Shown here: positions 1-9,582 of the stretch, piece by piece
How positions within the stretch are numbered: the stretch's first letter is position 1
Layout: each line of letters begins with the position of its first letter
Assembly (NCBI GenBank): GCA_045805805.1
Contig: JBJMKO010000137.1
Span: 111,227 to 175,226 of the forward strand
Reading direction: 5' to 3'
Origin: VRUE01 sp045805805
GTDB taxonomy: Bacteria > Actinomycetota > Thermoleophilia > Solirubrobacterales > 70-9
Length of the DNA stretch: 64,000 nt
Position numbers and translations under genes: made by a program
Notes under the pieces: generated by a model
What the model was told of the DNA's origin: nothing
What the model saw: the letters and a program-made list of their open reading frames with translations, nothing else
Database searches by the model: none

Positions 1-371
1 GCCCCGCGCGCCTGGCCTGGGTCGACGGCTGGTTCAAGCGGCACGGCGACGCGACGGTCTTCTTCGCCCGCCTGCTGCCGTTGGTGCGCGCGTTCATCTC
101 CCTGCCGGCAGGGATCGCCGAGATGCCCTTCTGGCGCTTCACCTGGCTGACCGCGCTCGGGTCACTCCCCTGGGTGCTCGGCTTCGCCCTGATCGGCCGC
201 GCCGTCGGCGACAACTGGGAGCAGTGGCGCCACCACCTCCAGATCTTCGACTACTTGGTCGTCGCAGCGATCGTCGGCTTGGTCGTCTACGCGATCGTCA
301 AGCGGCGTCGTGGGGGCGGTCCCGGCGACGAGAGCGCAGCCGTGGAGCCGGTCGGCCCCAGCGGAGCTTGA
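1..371 (+). CDS. DedA/SNARE-associated family membrane protein, C-terminal fragment
   Basis: The reading frame is open from the window edge to the TGA at 369-371, so the start lies outside. The visible 122 residues contain the family signature region: FFARLLPLVRAFISLPAG followed by M-PFW-F (F-x-R-x-x-P-x-x-R and G motifs), then a hydrophobic stretch and a last membrane segment (DYLVVAAIVGLVVYAIV) before a basic, glycine-rich tail. DedA proteins are inner-membrane proteins; members of the family act in undecaprenyl phosphate or phospholipid translocation. The next gene is uppP, which makes undecaprenyl phosphate, so a shared lipid-carrier role is attractive but inferred. Identity as DedA is fairly sure; the substrate is not. 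Confidence 0.85.
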   Translation, partial: PARLAWVDGWFKRHGDATVFFARLLPLVRAFISLPAGIAEMPFWRFTWLTALGSLPWVLGFALIGRAVGDNWEQWRHHLQIFDYLVVAAIVGLVVYAIVKRRRGGGPGDESAAVEPVGPSGA

Positions 372-386
372 ACCCCAGACCAACAC

Positions 387-436
387 GCTGACTGTGGAGT
401 TGACCACGCCAGAGGGGGGTCAACTCCACAGTCAGC
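387..436. repeat. Perfect inverted repeat (19-bp arms, 12-nt loop) over the uppP start
   Basis: Bases 387-405 are the exact reverse complement of 418-436, and the loop is acgccagagggg. It starts 15 bp after the dedA stop codon. There is no T-tract, so it is not a classical intrinsic terminator. The left arm contains the only plausible uppP start codons (GTG 394, TTG 400). It resembles the other fold-back repeats in shape but shares no visible core with them. Confidence 0.85.
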
Positions 437-1227
437 AATCGGTTCCGGGGGGGTGCGCGCTTGCGCTCGGCATCGTGCAGGGGCCGGCGGAGCTGCTGCC
501 GGTCTCCAGCTCGGCCCACATCGTCCTCATCCCCTGGCTGGCCGGCTGGGACTGGGAGGCAATCGACCCCGAGGTGCGCAAGAGCTTCGAGGTGGCCCTG
601 CACGCGGGTGCGGCGGCAGCGTTGCTGATCGGCCAGCGAGAGCTGGTCGGCGAAGAGCTGCGCGAGTTCGACCTCCGCGGCGCGATCGTGCTCATCCTCT
701 CCTTCGTCCCCGCTGCCGTCATCGGCTACAGGTTCGAGCGCCCGATAGAGCGACGCCTGGGCGGCCCCCGGGCAACCGCCTACGGCCTGCTTGCCGGCGC
801 GGCGGCGATGCTCGTCGCCGACACGAGGCCACAGCTGCGGGGGCGCGGTGAGGCGGGAGCCGGCGACGGTCTGGCGCTTGGCGTGGCTCAGGCCGCGGCG
901 CTCGCCCCGGGCGTCTCCCGCAACGGGATCACCCTCGCGGCGGCCCGCTGGCGACGCTTCTCCCGCGACCAGGCGAACCTGCTCTCGCGCACGATCGCCC
1001 TGCCGATCATCGTCGGCGCGACTGCCCTCAAGGGCGTCCGCCTCAGCCGCCGCGGCGCCTCGCCCGAGCTGCGACGCACGATGGCAATCGGCGTCGCCGC
1101 CTCCTTCGCCTCGACCCTCGCCTCCCAGCGCTTGATCAAGCTGGTCGAGCGCGACCGAGCGCTCTGGCCGTACGCGGCCTACCGGGTCGGGCTTGCGGCC
1201 GCAGTACTCGTCAAACTACGGCGCTAG
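394..1227 (+). CDS. uppP: Undecaprenyl-diphosphatase UppP (BacA family)
   Basis: Integral membrane phosphatase that dephosphorylates undecaprenyl diphosphate to recycle the lipid carrier of peptidoglycan synthesis. Both family motifs are present: GIVQGPAELLPVSSSAH near the N-terminus (the conserved Q/E-rich segment and SSSAH) and APGVSRNGIT in the middle (PGxSRxG, with Asn where Ser is usual). Several hydrophobic segments follow. From GTG 394 the protein is 277 aa, close to family length. The start is unclear: family members normally begin about eight residues before GIVQG, but no ATG/GTG/TTG exists in frame there, and the nearest candidates (GTG 394, TTG 400) lie inside the inverted repeat 387-436. 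No good ribosome binding site is visible. Downstream is purM after 69 bp. Confidence 0.85.
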   Translation: MELTTPEGGQLHSQQSVPGGCALALGIVQGPAELLPVSSSAHIVLIPWLAGWDWEAIDPEVRKSFEVALHAGAAAALLIGQRELVGEELREFDLRGAIVLILSFVPAAVIGYRFERPIERRLGGPRATAYGLLAGAAAMLVADTRPQLRGRGEAGAGDGLALGVAQAAALAPGVSRNGITLAAARWRRFSRDQANLLSRTIALPIIVGATALKGVRLSRRGASPELRRTMAIGVAASFASTLASQRLIKLVERDRALWPYAAYRVGLAAAVLVKLRR

Positions 1228-1229
1228 CC

Positions 1230-1267
1230 AATCCAAATTTTGAATGAATTTGGAATTGATTTGGATT
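1230..1267. promoter_or_regulatory. AT-rich palindromic operator/promoter-like element before purM
   Basis: A conspicuously AT-rich island in GC-rich DNA. AATCCAAAT (1230-1238) is matched by its complement ATTTGGATT (1259-1267), and CCAAATT/AATTTGG (1233-1239/1247-1253) forms a nested palindrome, so the hexamer ATTTGG occurs twice directly and once inverted. This pattern suits a regulator binding site or promoter for purM. The purM ribosome binding site GGAGAG follows at about 1282. No regulator can be named. Confidence 0.5.
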
Positions 1268-1296
1268 TTCCTGCAAACCACGGAGAGAACTGATCC

Positions 1297-2307
<1,011 letters not shown>

Positions 2308-3822
2308 ATGGACGCTCGCCCAAGCAGCTCGATGATCGGGACCGTGCTCTCCGGTCGCTACCGGCTGGAGGCGAAGCTCGGCAGCGGCGGGATGTCGACG
2401 GTCTATCTGGCGCGGGACCAGACGCTCGACCGCCAGGTCGCGGTCAAGGTCATGCACCGCGAGATGTCCGAGCAGCCCGAGCAGCTCGAGCGCTTCCGCC
2501 AGGAGGCGCGGGCCGTGGCGAAGCTCTCCCACCCCAACGTGGTCTCGGTGATCGACGCCGGCGAGGACGGCGGCCATCCCTACATCGTCTTCGAGTACGT
2601 CGAAGGCGAAACGCTGAAGCAGCGGATCGGGCGCGACGGGGCGCTCGATCCCCAGGAGGCGATCGCCTACGCGATCGAGATCGCCCGCGGGCTCTCGATC
2701 GCCCACGCACGCAGGATGGTGCACCGCGACATCAAGCCGCAGAACATCCTGATCGACGCCGAGGGACGGGCGAAGCTGACCGACTTCGGCATCTCGCGCC
2801 AGCTCGAGCAGGATGGGATGACCGCGACCGGCCGCGTGCTCGGCACGACCGATTACGTGGCACCTGAGCAGGCGATGGGGCGCGGCGCCGACCCGCGCTC
2901 CGACATCTACTCGCTCGGCGTCGTCCTCTACGAGATGCTCGTTGGCCAGGTCCCCTTCCAGGCCGACAGCCAGGTCGGGGTGGCGATGAAGCACGTCAAC
3001 GAGGAGCTGCCCGACGTGCAGCGACGGCGGCCCGAGGTCTCGGCCGCGGTGGCGCTGGTGGTCGAGCACTCCACCGCCAAGGACCCGGTGAAGCGCTACC
3101 AGCAGGTCGGCGAGATGATCGACGACCTCTCCACCGCGCTCGAGGTGGAGGCCGCCCGAGCCGGTTCGACCACAGGGGAGGCGACCAGCGTGCTCGACGC
3201 GCTGCCGCCGCCGAAACGCAAGCTCTCCGGCCGCGGTCGCTGGAGCTGGGCGGCGATGGTCGCCCTGCTCCTCGTCGCCGCCGGGACGCTGCTAGCCGTA
3301 TATCTGATCTCGAGCGGGAACTTCGGCGGGGGCGGGGCCGAGAAGGGTGGCGGCAAGCCGGCGAAGATCGGCGGCGCGACCGACTACGACCCCGAGGGCG
3401 ACGGCGAAGAGGTGGGCAGCAAGGTCGAACTCGCGGTCGACGGCAACCCGACCGGGACCGCCTGGGAAACCGAGCACTACGACTCCGACACCTTCGCGGG
3501 CACGAAGACGGGCCTCGATCCGGGTGTGGGCATCTACGTGACCACAGACTCTCCGGTGAGCCCGGACAAGATGATCGTCCGTACCGCGACGCCGGGCTGG
3601 GACGCAGAGGTCTTCGCGGCCGCTTCGGGGCCACCCGAAGAACTGCCCGATTGGGGCGAACCGGTGGGTACAGTCGTCGATGCCTCGTCGACCCAGGAGA
3701 TCGAGCTGCGGGTGCCGCAAGCCTCCACCTACTTCCTGCTCTGGTTCAACAAGGCCTCGGAAGCCCGCGACCAGCCCGGTCGCTACCAGGCCGAGATCAG
3801 CGACATCGCGCTGCTGCGCTGA
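2308..3822 (+). CDS. Membrane-anchored Ser/Thr protein kinase with C-terminal beta-rich extracellular domain
   Basis: Hanks-type kinase, 504 aa. The kinase domain spans about residues 18-280: glycine loop LGSGGMSTVY, catalytic Lys in VAVKVM, HRDIKPQN catalytic loop, DFG in LTDFGIS and APE-like APEQ. A single membrane segment lies at about 312-333 (WAAMVALLLVAAGTLLAVYLI). A roughly 170-residue exported C-terminus follows, starting with a Gly/Lys-rich linker; it resembles the discoidin-like sensory domain of some actinobacterial kinases (AWETEHY, LDPGVGIYV, VRTATPGWDAEVF). There are no PASTA repeats, unlike PknB in this window. It follows purM without a gap. The kinase call is secure; the ligand and substrates are unknown. 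Confidence 0.9.
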   Translation: MDARPSSSMIGTVLSGRYRLEAKLGSGGMSTVYLARDQTLDRQVAVKVMHREMSEQPEQLERFRQEARAVAKLSHPNVVSVIDAGEDGGHPYIVFEYVEGETLKQRIGRDGALDPQEAIAYAIEIARGLSIAHARRMVHRDIKPQNILIDAEGRAKLTDFGISRQLEQDGMTATGRVLGTTDYVAPEQAMGRGADPRSDIYSLGVVLYEMLVGQVPFQADSQVGVAMKHVNEELPDVQRRRPEVSAAVALVVEHSTAKDPVKRYQQVGEMIDDLSTALEVEAARAGSTTGEATSVLDALPPPKRKLSGRGRWSWAAMVALLLVAAGTLLAVYLISSGNFGGGGAEKGGGKPAKIGGATDYDPEGDGEEVGSKVELAVDGNPTGTAWETEHYDSDTFAGTKTGLDPGVGIYVTTDSPVSPDKMIVRTATPGWDAEVFAAASGPPEELPDWGEPVGTVVDASSTQEIELRVPQASTYFLLWFNKASEARDQPGRYQAEISDIALLR

Positions 3823-3858
3823 GTGCTCCAACGACTCGGGGTACAGGAGTGTGGCGTC

Positions 3859-4827
3859 TTAGAACTCGTAGGAGCGTGCTTTGGCATGACGCTCTACGGC
3901 AAGGGTGACGAGGCGATCGCAGAGGTTCGGGTAGTCGAGCCCTGACGCATCCCACAGCTTGGCGTAGACGCTCGTCTCGGTGAAGCCGGGCATGGTGTTG
4001 ATCTCGTTGACCAGGACGGTGCCGTCGGGCTCTACGAAGAAGTCGCAGCGGGCGAGGCCGGAGCAGCCGCCCAGCTCGAAGGCCCTTACGGCCAGCTCGC
4101 GGACGCGGGTGAGCTGCTCGTCTCCGATCGGGGCCGGGACGACGAGCTCCATGCCTCCGTCGCGGTACTTGGTCTCGTAGTCGTACCACTCGGCGTTGGC
4201 GACCACCTCTCCCGGCTGGGATGCCTCTACGTCCTCGTTGCCGAGAAGCGAGCACTCGACCTCGCGGCCAGAGGCGGAGGCCTCGACGATCACGCGGGGG
4301 TCGTGGCGGCGGGCCAGCTCGACCGCCTCGTCGAGCTCGCTTCCCAGGTCCTCGACGCGGCTGATCCCGACGCTCGATCCGAGGCGCGAGGGCTTCACCC
4401 AGAGCGGCGTGCCCATTTGCTCGCAGCGCTTGCGCCAGCCCGGCTCTCCCGCGGCGACGAACTCGACCTGGGGGATCCCCGCCTGGGCGAAGAGCCGCTT
4501 CAGGGTCAGCTTGTCCATGCAGACCGCCGAGGAGAGGACGTCGGAGCCGACGTAGGGGAGGTCGAGCCACTCGAGCAGGCCCTGGACGCTGCCGTCCTCG
4601 CCGAAGGGGCCGTGCAGGGCAGGGAAGGCGGCGTCGGCGCCGAGCAGGCCCTCGCCGGGGGTCAGCTCGATCGGTGCGCCGGCGCAGCTCCAAGCGCCCT
4701 GGCGCGAAATCGTCACCCGCAGGGCCTCGTGGCCGGCCTCCTCCAGTCCCCCGGCCACCGCCTCGGCCGAGCGCAGCGAGACGTCGTGCTCGGAGGAGCG
4801 CCCGCCGCCGAGGACGGCGATCCTCAT
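3859..4827 (-). CDS. ddl: D-alanine--D-alanine ligase (copy 1)
   Basis: ATP-grasp enzyme joining two D-alanines for the peptidoglycan stem peptide. The 322-aa protein has the N-terminal GGRSSEHDVSLRSA motif, LHGPFGEDGSVQG (family HGxxGEDGxxQG), ATP-grasp residues WVKPSRLGSSVGISR, and the metal-binding C-terminal EINTMPGFTETS. Its ATG overlaps the pknB stop by 4 nt (ATGA), making it the last gene of the kinase/penicillin-binding cluster. A second, diverged ligase of this family is encoded at 29996-30928. This copy has all visible catalytic motifs and is the better candidate for the housekeeping ligase because of its wall-synthesis neighbours. Confidence 0.93.
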   Translation of the reverse strand: MRIAVLGGGRSSEHDVSLRSAEAVAGGLEEAGHEALRVTISRQGAWSCAGAPIELTPGEGLLGADAAFPALHGPFGEDGSVQGLLEWLDLPYVGSDVLSSAVCMDKLTLKRLFAQAGIPQVEFVAAGEPGWRKRCEQMGTPLWVKPSRLGSSVGISRVEDLGSELDEAVELARRHDPRVIVEASASGREVECSLLGNEDVEASQPGEVVANAEWYDYETKYRDGGMELVVPAPIGDEQLTRVRELAVRAFELGGCSGLARCDFFVEPDGTVLVNEINTMPGFTETSVYAKLWDASGLDYPNLCDRLVTLAVERHAKARSYEF

Positions 4828-6710
4828 CCTTCGCCCGTTTCCGGTTCGGTCGAGCCGGCGGCCGGCTTGCCGACGACCACCGTCACGGTCGAGGAGGGTG
4901 TCACTTCGGAGTCCGGCGGCGGGAACTGGTCGGTGACGCGGCCGACCTGCGACGGAACTTCGGTCTCCTGTTCCTGCACGACCGGTTTGAGCCCAGCCGT
5001 CCGCAGCGCTTCCACCGCCTCGGCACGCAGCTTGCCAATCAGGTTCGGCACTGTCGCCTTCGCTTCGCCCTTGGAGACGACGATCGAGACGGTCGAGGCG
5101 GCGGGAAGCTTGGAGCCGGCGCTGGGGGCCTGGCGGATCACCTCGCCTGCCGGCTTCGAGCTGTCGGCTTCTTCGACGCTGGGAGTGAATCCGCGGCCAC
5201 GGATCTGCTGCACCGCGACCGAGCGCTGAGTGCCGACCAGCACCGGCACCGTCGCCAGCTTCGGCCCGCTGGAGACCGTGAGCACGACGTCGGTGCCACG
5301 TGTTGCCGTTTCTCCGCCGGAGGGCTGGGAGTGGATCACCAGCCCTTCTTCGACGTTTTCGGAGTGGACGGCTTCGATCTGGGCCTTGAACCCGGCTTCT
5401 TCCAACGCCTCTTCGGCCTTGGCCGCGGTCAGCCCCGCCGTTGAAGGGACCTTGGCACTGCCGGGACCGGCGCTGACGGTCAGCGTCACCTTCGGCTTCG
5501 AGCAGAAGAAGGTGAGGAAGGCACAGTCGAGCGCCGCTTCGTCGCCGGGGGGCGAGGCGGCCGGATCCTGCTCCAGCACGGTGTTCGCGGGCGCCTCGCG
5601 CTCGACCCGCCTGATTTCCCCGATATGGAAGCCGTCTTCACGGAGCAGCGAGATTGCCGTGCTTTCGGGGCTGCCGGTGACGTTCGGAACATCGGTGGTC
5701 GTATCCCGCGTCAGCGCGAAGCCCACCAGAAGGCCGATCAGGACAGCCGCTCCCACCAGCATCCAGATCCGCTGCCTGCGCCGTCGCGCCTCCTCCTCCG
5801 AGTCGAGCTCGTCCGCACCGGCATCCTCCGGTGTGGCCACGATCGGCGGCAACGGGGCGAAGGCGGCAGTGCTGCTCATCCCCCCGCCCGGATCGCGCAG
5901 AGCGGCATCGAGCGCGGCGATGAAAGCATCGGCGCTCTGGAAGCGCTGGCCGGGTTCCTTTTCCAGCGCCCTCATCACCACGGCGTCGAGGGCGGGTGAG
6001 ACCTGAGGGTTGATCGAGCTGGGCCGCTGCGGCGCCTGCGAGACCTGTTTCATCGCCACCGCGACCGCGGAGTCCGCCTCGAAGGGCACGCGGCCCGTGA
6101 GTGCCTCGTAGAGCATCACCCCGACCGAGTAGAGGTCGGAGACCGCGGTCACGTCGAAGCCTTGGGCCTGCTCGGGCGAGAGGTAGTGCGGCGTGCCCAT
6201 CACCGCGCCGGCCTGGGTGATCTCGGACACGCCCGCGCGGGCGATGCCGAAGTCGGTGACGGTCGCCTTGCCCTCGGCGTCGACAATCACGTTCTGCGGC
6301 TTCAGGTCGCGGTGCACGACGCCGTGGCGGTGGGCGAAGCGGGCTCCCTCGAGCACCTGGCGGATCAGGCCGACAGCCTGCTCGGGAGTGAGGCCCGCGT
6401 CGATCAGCTCCTTCAGCGAGGGGCCCTCCAGGTACTGCATGGCGATGTAGTAGGTGCCGTCGACCTCACCGCGGTCGAAGACGGCGACCACGTTGGGGTG
6501 CTGGAGTCCAGCCGCCGCCTCCGCCTCACGCCGGAAGCGCTCGATGAACTCTTTGTCCTGGGCGAAACGGGCGTGCAGGACCTTAAGCGCGACCCGGCGC
6601 TGCAGGTGCGTGTCGTCGGCCAGCCAGACATCGGCCATCCCCCCCGAGCCGATTTTCTGCAGGATCCGGTAGCGCTCGTCGACCACAGCCCCCTGAATCA
6701 CCTCAGCCAC
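4824..6710 (-). CDS. pknB: PASTA-domain Ser/Thr protein kinase PknB
   Basis: Membrane kinase that senses peptidoglycan fragments or lipid II and tunes cell growth and division. The cytoplasmic kinase domain (about residues 10-275) has GSGGMADVW, VALKVL, HRDLKPQN, VTDFGIA and SPEQ. A basic RRRRQR stretch precedes one membrane segment (about residue 315), then four PASTA repeats begin near DVPNVTG, KVPSTAG, TVPVLVG and TVPNLIG. GTG 6710 is chosen because AGGGGA lies six bases upstream; an in-frame GTG at 6728 is an alternative. Cotranscribed with pbpA upstream and ddl downstream. An inverted repeat (6733-6781) sits just before it. Confidence 0.94.
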   Translation of the reverse strand: MAEVIQGAVVDERYRILQKIGSGGMADVWLADDTHLQRRVALKVLHARFAQDKEFIERFRREAEAAAGLQHPNVVAVFDRGEVDGTYYIAMQYLEGPSLKELIDAGLTPEQAVGLIRQVLEGARFAHRHGVVHRDLKPQNVIVDAEGKATVTDFGIARAGVSEITQAGAVMGTPHYLSPEQAQGFDVTAVSDLYSVGVMLYEALTGRVPFEADSAVAVAMKQVSQAPQRPSSINPQVSPALDAVVMRALEKEPGQRFQSADAFIAALDAALRDPGGGMSSTAAFAPLPPIVATPEDAGADELDSEEEARRRRQRIWMLVGAAVLIGLLVGFALTRDTTTDVPNVTGSPESTAISLLREDGFHIGEIRRVEREAPANTVLEQDPAASPPGDEAALDCAFLTFFCSKPKVTLTVSAGPGSAKVPSTAGLTAAKAEEALEEAGFKAQIEAVHSENVEEGLVIHSQPSGGETATRGTDVVLTVSSGPKLATVPVLVGTQRSVAVQQIRGRGFTPSVEEADSSKPAGEVIRQAPSAGSKLPAASTVSIVVSKGEAKATVPNLIGKLRAEAVEALRTAGLKPVVQEQETEVPSQVGRVTDQFPPPDSEVTPSSTVTVVVGKPAAGSTEPETGEG

Positions 6711-6732
6711 GCGTCGTCCCCTCGACACAAGG

Positions 6733-6781
6733 GCCGATGGGCCTATTTTCCACCATATAGGCGTATTTCAGGCCCATCGGC
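6733..6781. repeat. 12-bp perfect inverted repeat between pbpA and pknB
   Basis: GCCGATGGGCCT (6733-6744) is the exact complement of AGGCCCATCGGC (6770-6781). The 25-nt loop is AT-rich on the minus strand and holds CCTATAT, which could serve as a -10 element for pknB. It could be an operator, a processing hairpin or a decayed member of the fold-back repeats. There is no T-run to support termination. Confidence 0.7.
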
Positions 6782-6796
6782 TGGTGTTTGTGGGGG

Positions 6797-8254
6797 CTAT
6801 TCACCGTTGAGAATGGTTTCGGCTACGTCGCGGAATATCGGGGCGGCCACGTCGTTGCCGAATTCTTCCGTGCACTCGACGGTGGCCGCGATCGCGATCG
6901 TCGGGTCTTCGGCGGGGGCGAATCCTATGAACCAGGCCTGATTCTCTTCTTCGCCGCCGCCGCAGGCTTCATTGCCGGGCGTTTCCGCCGTGCCCGTCTT
7001 GCCCGCCACCGGCACGCCCGGGATCGCCGCGTTCGTGCCCGTGCCTTCGCTGACGACGCCTTCCATCGCGGTGGTCAGCTCTGCGGCGGTCTCGGCGCTG
7101 ATCGGCTGACTGTACTCGGAGGGGTCGAGGCGTTTTGTCACGCGGCCGTCCGGATCGACGGCGCGGCTCCAGAGCTGCGGCTTCATCAGCTTGCCCTTGT
7201 TGGCGATGGCGGCGGCCACCTCGGCCATCTGCAGTGGGGTGACCGCGAGGCGCTCCTGGCCAATCGCAAGGCGGGCGAGGTCGACCGGATCGTTGGCATT
7301 GAGCAGTTCTTCTTCGTCGAAGACACCGCTCTTGGAGACCTGGTCGGGGGGAAGGTCGATGGCCGGGGTCGAGTTGAAGCCGAAGCGTTCCATGTATTCG
7401 AACAGCGTGTCCTCGCCGAGGCGCTGGCCTAGTTGGCCGAACCAGGTGTTGACCGAGTTGGTCAGCGCCGTGTCCAGAGTCGCCCCCGGGAAGCTCTCGC
7501 CAAAGTCGTTTTCGAGCGGCGTGCCTTCGACTTCGAGCGTCCCCGGCGCGTCGATCGGGGTTTCCGGGGTGATCGTGCCGCTTTCCAGGCCGGCCGCCGC
7601 GGTCACCACCTTGAAGGTCGACCCCGGCGGGTACTGGCCCTGGGTGGCGCGGTCGAACAGCGGAGTTTCGACTTCGTTGGTATTCAGCTTCGAGAGTTCA
7701 TAGGGCACGCGGTTGGGGTCATAAGGCGGGTTCGAGGCCAGCACCTTCACCCTGCCGCTCTGCGGCTCGATCGCCACCACGGCACCGAAGCCGGCGGCTT
7801 CCAGGTCGGCGAGCGCGGTGGCCTGCGCCGCCGGGTCGAGGTTGGTGACGATGTCGTTGCCTTCCTGACCCCGGCCGCTGAGCTGGTCGAAGATCGAGCT
7901 GAATTCCGATTCGTTGCCGACCAGCTCGTCGTTGTGGAACTGCTCGAACTCGCTGTCGCCCTGCCCGACGAAGCTGTAGCCGATCGGGTGTCCGTAGAGA
8001 GAGCCTTCGGGGTAGCGCCGCACGTACCTCAACCCGGCGCCGCGGCCCTTTGGCACCGAGCGGGCGATCACGGTGCCGTCGGCGGCGAGGATCCGGCCGC
8101 GCTCGATCTGCTGCTGCTCGAGCAGGGGGCGGGCGTTGGCGTCCTTTTCCTTCAGCGCCTTGGCGTCGAAGACCGACCAGTACGAGGTGAACCCGACCAG
8201 CACCGCGAAGAGGACGACGATCAGGCCGAAGAGCTTGACGATCTGTCTGTTCAC
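6797..8254 (-). CDS. pbpA: Class B penicillin-binding protein (transpeptidase, PbpA/PBP2-like)
   Basis: D,D-transpeptidase that cross-links peptidoglycan on the outer face of the membrane. The 485-aa protein has one N-terminal membrane anchor (about residues 8-27, GLIVVLFAVLVGFTSYW), a short dimerisation domain, then the transpeptidase domain with the three penicillin-binding motifs: STFK (active Ser, about residue 213), SVN (about 268) and KTGTA (about 420). The GTG start overlaps the preceding rodA/ftsW stop by 4 nt. Pairing of a SEDS glycosyltransferase with a class B PBP in one operon with PknB, PP2C and FHA genes is the classic actinobacterial arrangement. Confidence 0.94.
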   Translation of the reverse strand: MNRQIVKLFGLIVVLFAVLVGFTSYWSVFDAKALKEKDANARPLLEQQQIERGRILAADGTVIARSVPKGRGAGLRYVRRYPEGSLYGHPIGYSFVGQGDSEFEQFHNDELVGNESEFSSIFDQLSGRGQEGNDIVTNLDPAAQATALADLEAAGFGAVVAIEPQSGRVKVLASNPPYDPNRVPYELSKLNTNEVETPLFDRATQGQYPPGSTFKVVTAAAGLESGTITPETPIDAPGTLEVEGTPLENDFGESFPGATLDTALTNSVNTWFGQLGQRLGEDTLFEYMERFGFNSTPAIDLPPDQVSKSGVFDEEELLNANDPVDLARLAIGQERLAVTPLQMAEVAAAIANKGKLMKPQLWSRAVDPDGRVTKRLDPSEYSQPISAETAAELTTAMEGVVSEGTGTNAAIPGVPVAGKTGTAETPGNEACGGGEEENQAWFIGFAPAEDPTIAIAATVECTEEFGNDVAAPIFRDVAETILNGE

Positions 8255-9582
8255 CGGGCCTCCAGCGCGAGGCCACCGAGGCGTTCGGCCGGCTCCGCCT
8301 CATGCCGGGCGCGGTCGGAGATCAGCAGCAGCAGTGCCAGCAACACGAAGTTGGCGACGATCGAGCTGCCGCCGTAGCTGATGAAGGGCAGGGTGACGCC
8401 GGTGAGCGGGATCGTCCTGGTGACGCCACCGATGATCACGAAGGCCTGGATCGCGAACACCGCGGTGAGACCGGTCGCCAGCAGCTTCGAGAAGCCGTCG
8501 GAGGCGAGCAGGCCGATCTTGAAGCCGCGCGCCGCGATCAACAGGTAGGTCAGGACGACCGCGCAGGCCCCGAAGAGGCCGAGCTCGTTGACGATCAGCG
8601 AGTAGATCGTGTCGGTCTGAGCCGCCGGCAGCAGCGCGTCGTCGGTGCCGGGAACCGTGATCATCCCCTGTGCGAATCCCTTGCCGAAGAGCCCGCCGTC
8701 GGCCTGGGCGAAGATCGACTGCAGGATCTGGTACCCGCTCTTGTGCGGGTGGGCGTATGGATTGAGCCAGATCTCCACGCGGTCGTGGACGTGGGGCACG
8801 GTCGAGGCGAAGAACCAGGCTCCGACCAGGAACATCGCCATGCCGATGACGACGAAAGAGAAGCGTCCGGTGGCCACGTAGAGCAGCGCTAGGAAGGCGG
8901 CGAAGAACATCAGCGAGCTGCCGAGGTCGCGGATCACGACGAGCATGAACATCGAGGCCCCCCAGACGACCAGCATCGGCCCGAAGTGCTTGAGCGGCGG
9001 CAGCGTCACCCCGAGGACGCGGCGGGCGCCGACGATCAGCACCTCGCGGTGCTCGCGCAGGTAACTGGCGAGGAAGACGACCAGGCAGATCTTCGAGAAC
9101 TCGGCCGGCTGAAAGGCGAGCGGGCCGACCTTGACGCCGAGGTAGGCGCCGTTCACCTGCTGGCCGATGCCGGGTAGCCGCGGCGCCAGCAGGAGCAGCA
9201 GCCCGATAACGGCGATCGTGTACCGGTAGCGCTCGAGCACGTCGTAGTCGCGCAGGAACTGGATCGTCAGGGCGAAGAGCACCAGGCCGAGGACGAACCA
9301 GTTGGCTTGGTCGCGGGCGAGGCCTGCGTCGATCCGGTAGATCATCACCAGGCCGAAGGCCATCAGCAGCGCCGCCAGTGGGAAGAGATAGGGATCGGCC
9401 TTGGGCAGCCTCACGCGCAGGTAGGCGTGCGTGGCGAGACAGAGGGCGAAGAAGTAGGCCCCGTAGACGAGGCTGACGTTGTCGAGGCGAGAGTTCTCCT
9501 GGGCGAAGACCGCGGCGAAGCCGGCCGTGAGCAGCAGGGCGACCGGGACGAGAGCCATCAGCTCCCGATTCCGAGCGCTCAC
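8251..9582 (-). CDS. rodA: SEDS-family peptidoglycan glycosyltransferase RodA/FtsW
   Basis: Multi-pass membrane protein that polymerises lipid II into glycan strands with its partner class B PBP. The 443 aa contain about ten to twelve hydrophobic segments. SEDS hallmarks are LAFQPAEFSKI, VIRDLGSSLMFF (catalytic Asp region), NPYAHPHKSGYQILQS, FGKGFAQG, and the C-terminal TGVTLPFISYGGSS. GTG 9582 overlaps the PP2C stop (GTGA), and its own stop overlaps the pbpA start, so translation is probably coupled. RodA versus FtsW cannot be decided from sequence alone; the PknB/PbpA context favours the RodA-type gene of actinobacteria. Confidence 0.94.
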   Translation of the reverse strand: MSARNRELMALVPVALLLTAGFAAVFAQENSRLDNVSLVYGAYFFALCLATHAYLRVRLPKADPYLFPLAALLMAFGLVMIYRIDAGLARDQANWFVLGLVLFALTIQFLRDYDVLERYRYTIAVIGLLLLLAPRLPGIGQQVNGAYLGVKVGPLAFQPAEFSKICLVVFLASYLREHREVLIVGARRVLGVTLPPLKHFGPMLVVWGASMFMLVVIRDLGSSLMFFAAFLALLYVATGRFSFVVIGMAMFLVGAWFFASTVPHVHDRVEIWLNPYAHPHKSGYQILQSIFAQADGGLFGKGFAQGMITVPGTDDALLPAAQTDTIYSLIVNELGLFGACAVVLTYLLIAARGFKIGLLASDGFSKLLATGLTAVFAIQAFVIIGGVTRTIPLTGVTLPFISYGGSSIVANFVLLALLLLISDRARHEAEPAERLGGLALEAR

